From assembly GCA_024220525.1 (NCBI GenBank), contig JAMYWO010000003.1, positions 243,169-307,168 of the forward strand: a stretch of 64,000 nt of DNA. Reading direction: 5' to 3'. Of this stretch, positions 58,681 through 64,000 are shown piece after piece. A model generated the notes under the pieces. It worked only from the letters and a program-made list of their open reading frames with translations, had not been told where the DNA came from and made no database searches. The stretch comes from Cochliopodium minus. Its lineage: Eukaryota; Discosea; Himatismenida; Cochliopodiidae. A program made the position numbers and the translations under genes. Each line of letters starts with the position of its first letter. The stretch's first letter is position 1.

Positions 58681-61600
58681 TTAATAATAGTTTTTGTGAG
58701 GAGCTCTGAGAGTCTGAGATCTCTTCTTTCTAGGACTCAACTCGTTAAGATTCAAAGAACCAATTTTCTCAATATTTTTCTTCATTTCATTCTTCACTTT
58801 GTTCTCCATCCTCTCAAGCAAAGAACTGTAAAAATCAAACTTTTTTTCTTCATCGCAAACATCAATCTTTGAAACCAAAGATTTCGAAAGTTTTTTGACT
58901 TTATCTTTGAGAGTGTTTTTGATAAGGTAGAGCTGTTTTTCTTTCTTCAACATTTCTTGATGGAGAGTTTTTTCACTGACGTAAATACGTTTAGATTTTT
59001 CATTTCTAATTTCCAAACTATTTCTGTTAATTTTTTGATTGCTCATATCCAAACTTCCTTCATTGTTATTTTGATTGACTGTTTCATTTATAGTTTCTAA
59101 ACTATTTCTATTGTTATTTTCATTTTTTTCATCAAGAAGAGTATTATTATTTTTATTTTTATTTTTAGTTTTATTTTTGATTTTTGATTTGATTTTTTCA
59201 ACGCTGATTTCCAAGCTGCTTCGGTCGCTTTTCTCCTCACTGACATCCAAACTGTTCCTATTACTATTGTCCCTCTCCTCTTTTTTTCTTCTTCTCCTTT
59301 CAATATAACTGCCACTGTTATTTTTACTTTTAGAATTTTTCGAAGAATTATTTTGAACAGAATGTGTAAATAAATTATTAATATTATTATTATTAACATT
59401 AATATTATTATTAATATTATTATTAATTAAATTATTATTATTAGAATTATTGTTTAAATTATTATTTAAATTATTATTTTGAATGGGAGGATTATTGTTG
59501 TGAAGGAGGAGATTGAGTTCAGATTTGGTTCTTTCTTTGAATTTTTTGACGGAGAGGTAACATTCTTCAATGAAGGATTTCCATTCATTTGTTTCTTTTT
59601 CGTTGAGCGCTTTGAGGGTGTATTTGGTGGGTTTCTGTGTTTTTTTGTTGAAAAAGCTTATTGTGAAGAAATCTTCTGATGATTCTAAAACGAAATCTAT
59701 GTCAAATTCTAAAAACATTTTTTCAACACTCCCTTGTTCCAAATCTTTTTTTTTTTAAAAAAAAAGAAATGAAATTTGGTTATTATTTCAAATAATTTTT
59801 TCATTTTTTTTTTATTTTTTATTTTTTATTTTTTTATTTTTTATTTTTTATTTTTATATTTTTTTTAATTATTTTTTGGTTTGTTGATTTTTATTTTTTA
59901 TTTTTTATTTTTTATTTTTTATTTATTTTTCATTGTTTTATTTTTTATTTATTTTTCATTGTTTTTCTTGAAGTTTTTTCTTACACGAAGCCTTTTTTTG
60001 TGCCAAAAAGTCGTTGAAGAGATAAAGGTAGAGGTTGGCAGTGTTGCTGTTTTGATCAGTCACATTGAGAATTCCCTCCTTTATCAAGAGTCTGTTGGGT
60101 TGTAATATCCTGAAATTTTTGGGGACATACACAACATTTTCTTTATCTTTAATATTTTTTTGAATTATTTTATTTTTTTTTTTATTTTTTTTTTGTATTT
60201 GTTGTATTTTATTTTCTTTTTTGTATTTTTTTGTTTTTATTTTTGATTAAATTTAATTGTGGGTAATCTTTTAAAACAAAAAACATATTGGTATTTAACT
60301 TTTGTATTTTGTATTTTGTATTTTGTATTTTTTATTTTGATTTTTGATTTTTTAATTTTAATTTTAATTTTAATTTTAATTTTATTTTAATTTTATTTTA
60401 ATTTTATTTTAATTTTATTTTAATTTTATTTTAATTTTATTTTATTTATTTTGTTTATTTTGTTTATTTTGTTTATTTCTTTTGTTTTTCATTTTGTATT
60501 TTTCATTTTTTATTATTTATTATTTAATTTGTTTATTTCTTTTATTTTTATTTTTTATTTTTATTTATTTTGTTTATTTCTTTTATTTTTATTTTTTATT
60601 TTTATTTTTTATTAATTTATTTTTAAATTTGTATTTTTTATTTTTATTTTTATTTTTCTTACCAAGTTTGGAAACCCTTTGTTTCTTTTCAGATTCGAGT
60701 TTTTTGGTATTGACGAAGATAGCAGTGATTTTCATGTTTTCCAGCACAAGGGAGATGAGCTCTTTCAATACTTCTTCTTCTGGACAGTTTTTCAATAACT
60801 CTCCAAACAACAATGGATATTTACCTGAATTAAAAAAAAAAAAAATTGGATATCAATTTTTGATTTAAAAATAAAAATATGAAAAATACAAAAAAAATAA
60901 AAAATAAAAGAAAATAAAAAATGAAAGAAAATAAAAAATAGTAAAAATAGAAAAAAAATATGTAAAATGGAAAAAAATGTAAAAAAAGAAAAAAAATAAA
61001 ATAAAAAATAGAAAATAAAAAAATTTAAAAAATTAAAAAAAAAATGAATAAAAACACAAAAAAAAAATAATAAAAAAATAATAAATGAATAAAAAAAAAA
61101 AACCAAAAAAAAAAATAAATTTATAAAGGTTAAGAATTTTAAAATAAATAGAAGTTTTGTTTTGTTTTTTGAATTACAAATTCTCTGAATGGGCATGATG
61201 AGATAATCATGCAAAAAGAGTCTTTTTTTGTCTTTGAGGTTGATACTGTCACAAAAGAAACGAAAGTTGGGCAAAGACTTTAACAAATCCCTCAAAAGAA
61301 TTTGACTTTTGGGGTAATCTGAACAATAATTCGCATACAAACGAAAACCCTGAAAGTATTGATTGAAAATGTACGCGGAGTTTTCGGAGGAAATTTCCAA
61401 ATCGTTCATTAATTGGTTGTTAAAGTTGTAAATCACTTGTATGGTTGAAAATAAGTTTTGAATTTCCGTGTTGGTCAATAATCCCATACTTGATATTGGT
61501 TTGATGTATTCCTAATTAAAAATTTAATTTATTGACATAATTTTTTATTTATAAAAAAAATAAAAAAATATTTTAAATACATTTATTGCACATTTTTTTA

Positions 61601-63343
61601 CTGTTTAATAATTGTTTCTTGTTCAATTATTTTTGATTATATTTTTTTACTGTTTGATAATTTTTTATTTTTATTTTTTATTTTTATTTTATTTTTTTTA
61701 CATTAATGACGAACTCCAAATTTTCGACGTACTGCCTCTCAGTGGTACGAATCTCCTCATCAATCAACTGAAACTTGGATTTCTTAGGCTTCAGCTTTCT
61801 CTCCTTCTCCTTCATCTCACTCAAAAACTCATTAGAAGGGGAATAATCCTTCTCCTTCCTCCTCTTGATCAACTGAAAAGAATCAAGGGTAGTTTTTTTC
61901 GCTTTTAAATTTTTAGGATCGAAAAGATTGTTGCTGTTTTTACTTCCGCTGCTTCGGAGAATTTCCTCCTCCTCCTCCTCTTCTTCCCTTTCTCTGCTGC
62001 TGCTTTTGTTTTCTTCGAGACTCTCACTGAATCCTTCTTTGTCGTTTTCTTTGAGGTTGAGTTTGGGGATGGTGAACTTGTTGAGGGTGAGGGAGGAGAT
62101 GGAGACCCTTTCGTTGAGCTTGGGGTTGGTGTTTCTCTTGACTCTCAAGTCGCTGGAGTTCCTTCTGAGCTGAGAGAGGTAGCTTTCTTTTTTTTCTTCC
62201 TCTGTGGCCAAAGGATCGGCGAATTCAGAATTGTTATCGAATTCACTATCCTCTCTTTCTTCTCTTTCTTCTTTATCATCGTTTGTCTCTTCATCTTTTT
62301 CTGTATTCTTTTGTTCTTCTTCATTTTGTTCATCATCTGATCTGTTGTTCCTTGGCAAGATGACATCACTATCATTTCCCATCTTTATATTCTTCATTTC
62401 TGATTTGGGTGTCGTTTCTTTTGGAATCACTTCTTTGGGGATAGAGTTTTTGAGAAATCGATTCGAGGAAATTCTGGTGAGAAGATTAAAATTTATCTCT
62501 TTCTCTTGTTCTTCTGCGGATTTCTCTATTATCCCCTCCTCTGATTGGATTTTCTCCTCCATTTCTTCCCCTTCCTTTTGTATCGATTCTTCTTTTCCTT
62601 CATCTTCTTCATCCTCTTCGTTGACATCAATATAATCAATGATATCGAGGATATCACTGATGGTTGAGGGTTCTTTTGTTTCAATTTTTATTTCCTCAAT
62701 CTTTTTCTCCTCAATATTTGTTTTTTTTGCTGTATCTCCCTCAATAGTTAAACTATCTTTTTTGGGAGGTATATTTACGTTGATATTTGCCTTATTATCG
62801 ATATTATTTTGATCATTTGGCTTATTTTTAATCTGAGGAGAATTAATTTTTTTATTCGTTGTGGTGATTATTTTTTTATTGGTTGATATGATCGTTTTTT
62901 TGATTGTGGTGACTGTTTTTTTATTGGTTGAAGGGGAATTCTTATTCTTTTCGAATAATTTTATTCTGTCTAACATATTCTTTCTCATATTTTCTTCTTC
63001 ATCTTGATAATACTCATTATTCTGTCCAAAAAGATTCATTGAAGAAATCTTTTTGGATATCATTTTCGCTTTTTCCTCATTCTTGTTTGCTTGTTTGATT
63101 TCCATTTGTTTTTGTCCATTCAATGCAATTTTATTGTGATCATCCATACCATGCCAACAATAACTGCATCTATCTTTTTTGAACTATATATATGCATGTA
63201 TATTAAATTTATTTTTTTTTTTGAATCCAAGGATATTTGAGGATAATAATTTTATCTTTAGATTTTAATTCAGTTATTTATTCAATATGATTTACCATAT
63301 TTGGTTCAAAAAATTCACAAAAGCAATCTCCAACATCACACAT
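58681..63343 (-). CDS. DH-PH Rho guanine nucleotide exchange factor with N-terminal Cys/His motif
   Basis: Six exons (63343-63296, 63183-61702, 61511-61178, 60824-60663, 60146-59985, 59744-58681) give about 1,083 residues. The first 35 residues hold C-F-C and C-S-Y-C-W-H-G-M-D-D-H, a CxC/CxxCxHxxxH arrangement that may bind zinc. A long Glu/Lys/Ser-rich disordered region follows to about residue 480. The DH domain runs from LIDEEIRTTERQYVENLEF through KPISSMGLLTNTEIQNLFS and the signature MPIQRICKYPLLFGELLK. The PH domain follows (RLLIKEGILNV, LYLYLFNDFLAQKK, then KATNEWKSFIEEC-like end; the actual sequence there is NEKETNEWKSFIEEC). DH-PH proteins load GTP onto Rho/Rac GTPases at membranes and so steer actin. 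The C-terminus is Asn/Lys-rich with a final coiled region. The intron 60147-60662 is long and made of AT arrays. Confidence 0.88.
60300..60480. repeat. AT tandem arrays in RhoGEF intron
   Basis: Successive arrays of TTTTGTA, then TTTTAA, then an 11-base unit TTTTATTTTAA repeated about eight times, then TTTTGTTTA. Four neighbouring arrays with related units point to replication slippage. Confidence 0.8.
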
Positions 63344-63546
63344 TTTTTTTTTTTATTTTTTTATTTATTTCTTTTTCACTTGGGAAATATTTTGAAATTT
63401 TTTTTTTGGATCTCAATCCACTTGATGACAATCAATGAAAATGTTTTTCAATTTTTTTTATTTTGAATGGTTTTGGAATGAAAAAAAAAAATGTGAAACA
63501 AGGCAGAAGTGTTTTGAGAGTTTAATAAATCATTGTTAAAAAAAGG

Positions 63547-64000
63547 TTAATTAACATTCATTTCATTATCAACTTTGCTCAAAGTATCTTGAAAATTATT
63601 TCTAACTTTCCAAATAATAAAAGAAATAATAATGACTACAATTAATGATCCTCCAACCACAGCCAAAACAATTCCAATGATAGCTCCAGTTGAAAGTCCT
63701 AAAATAAAATGAATGAAAAAAATTAATAAAAAATAAATTAAAAGATTTGTTTTTACCTTTACAATTAGATCCTAAAGTAGAAGAAAGAGAAACAGAAAGA
63801 GAGTTTTGTTGATTGTTCACTTTACTTCCAATATTATCGCACTTATTATTTTTGTAGGTGGGTTTCACACTCAGTTGGTTGTTTGAGAAGTTTAATTGTT
63901 GAGTGCAGTTGTAATTTATCAATGAAACATTAACATTTCCTCCCCCTCCTGGCTTTGTATCCAACACCAAACTTATATTCCCACTCAAAGTGACACATCC
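63547..64000 (-). CDS. C-terminal part of a type I membrane protein
   Basis: The gene enters from beyond the right edge. Two exons are visible: window edge (64000) to 63757, and 63698-63547 with TAA. The outer part is Asn/Ser/Gly-rich with spaced cysteines (INYNCTQQL, NNKCDNIG, GSNCKG) and NxS/T sites, as in a secreted or surface protein. Then comes one clear membrane span (GAIIGIVLAVVGGSLIVVII) with small residues, and a short cytosolic tail (WKVRNNFQDTLSKVDNE). Orientation and composition suggest a cell-surface protein with most of its chain outside. Family not determinable from this end. Confidence 0.7.

Noticed and set aside
1-64000. tRNA, rRNA or CRISPR arrays
   Set aside because: No T-loop or anticodon-like patterns, no rRNA-like GC-richer blocks and no regularly spaced identical repeats were seen by eye; a covariance-model scan would be decisive.

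Overview
The window is eukaryotic nuclear DNA from a strongly AT-rich protist. Protein-coding exons are interrupted by many short GT-AG introns made of almost pure A/T. TAA, TAG and TGA all end well-supported reading frames, so the code is standard. Asn-rich and Ser-rich low-complexity tracts, many small signalling modules (PH, PAS, DH-PH, CH, START, C2, Arf, ABHD17) and very close gene spacing suggest a free-living amoeboid protist of dictyostelid or other amoebozoan type. I cannot place it more precisely from sequence alone. Exon structures were worked out by hand from splice signals, reading phase and protein continuity. Nearly every multi-exon model closes to a whole number of codons, but single-base boundaries may be off by one or two.

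Layout. 0.1-6.4 kb: a PH-patatin phospholipase (+) facing a caspase-fold protein without the catalytic cysteine (-). 7.3-12.7 kb: a PH-PAS-kinase (+), then a repeated Cys2-Cys2 protein (Zn1, +) converging on another Cys-rich protein (-) that contains a 100-base assembly gap. 12.7-18.7 kb: an intron-rich CHAD-domain protein (-), an ABHD17-like hydrolase (+) and a lipoyl-like/SAM protein (+). 18.8-25.1 kb: a long, partly disordered protein with Cys pairs (-) and an F-box/LRR-like protein (-). 25.9-30.1 kb: a START-domain protein (+), then two more members of the Cys2-Cys2 family (Zn2, Zn3) with a decayed copy between them. 30.3-38.7 kb: an ankyrin/polyN/double-CH protein (-), then two Arf-like GTPases with an EF-hand-like gene between them (+). 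38.9-43.5 kb: a VTT-domain membrane protein with a long cytosolic tail (-) and another membrane protein (+). 44.0-48.8 kb: a protein kinase (+), an intron-containing APH(3')-like phosphotransferase only 41 bases behind it (+), and a C2 protein (-). 49.4-54.0 kb: ornithine decarboxylase with a long N-terminal extension (-) and a permuted-papain-like protein (-). 54.3-63.3 kb: a membrane-anchored 2OG-oxygenase-like protein (+), an NCB5OR-type cytochrome b5 (-) and a DH-PH RhoGEF (-). The window ends inside a type I membrane protein (-).

Most genes are unrelated housekeeping or signalling loci. The clearest local theme is a small family of repeated Cys2-Cys2 modules in which one exon usually carries one module and introns between modules share phase 1; it seems to be spreading by tandem duplication and decay. 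Two genes of bacterial character (APH(3')-like kinase, CHAD protein) carry host-type introns, which fits old horizontal gains. Both protein kinases have lost the glycine of the DFG motif.
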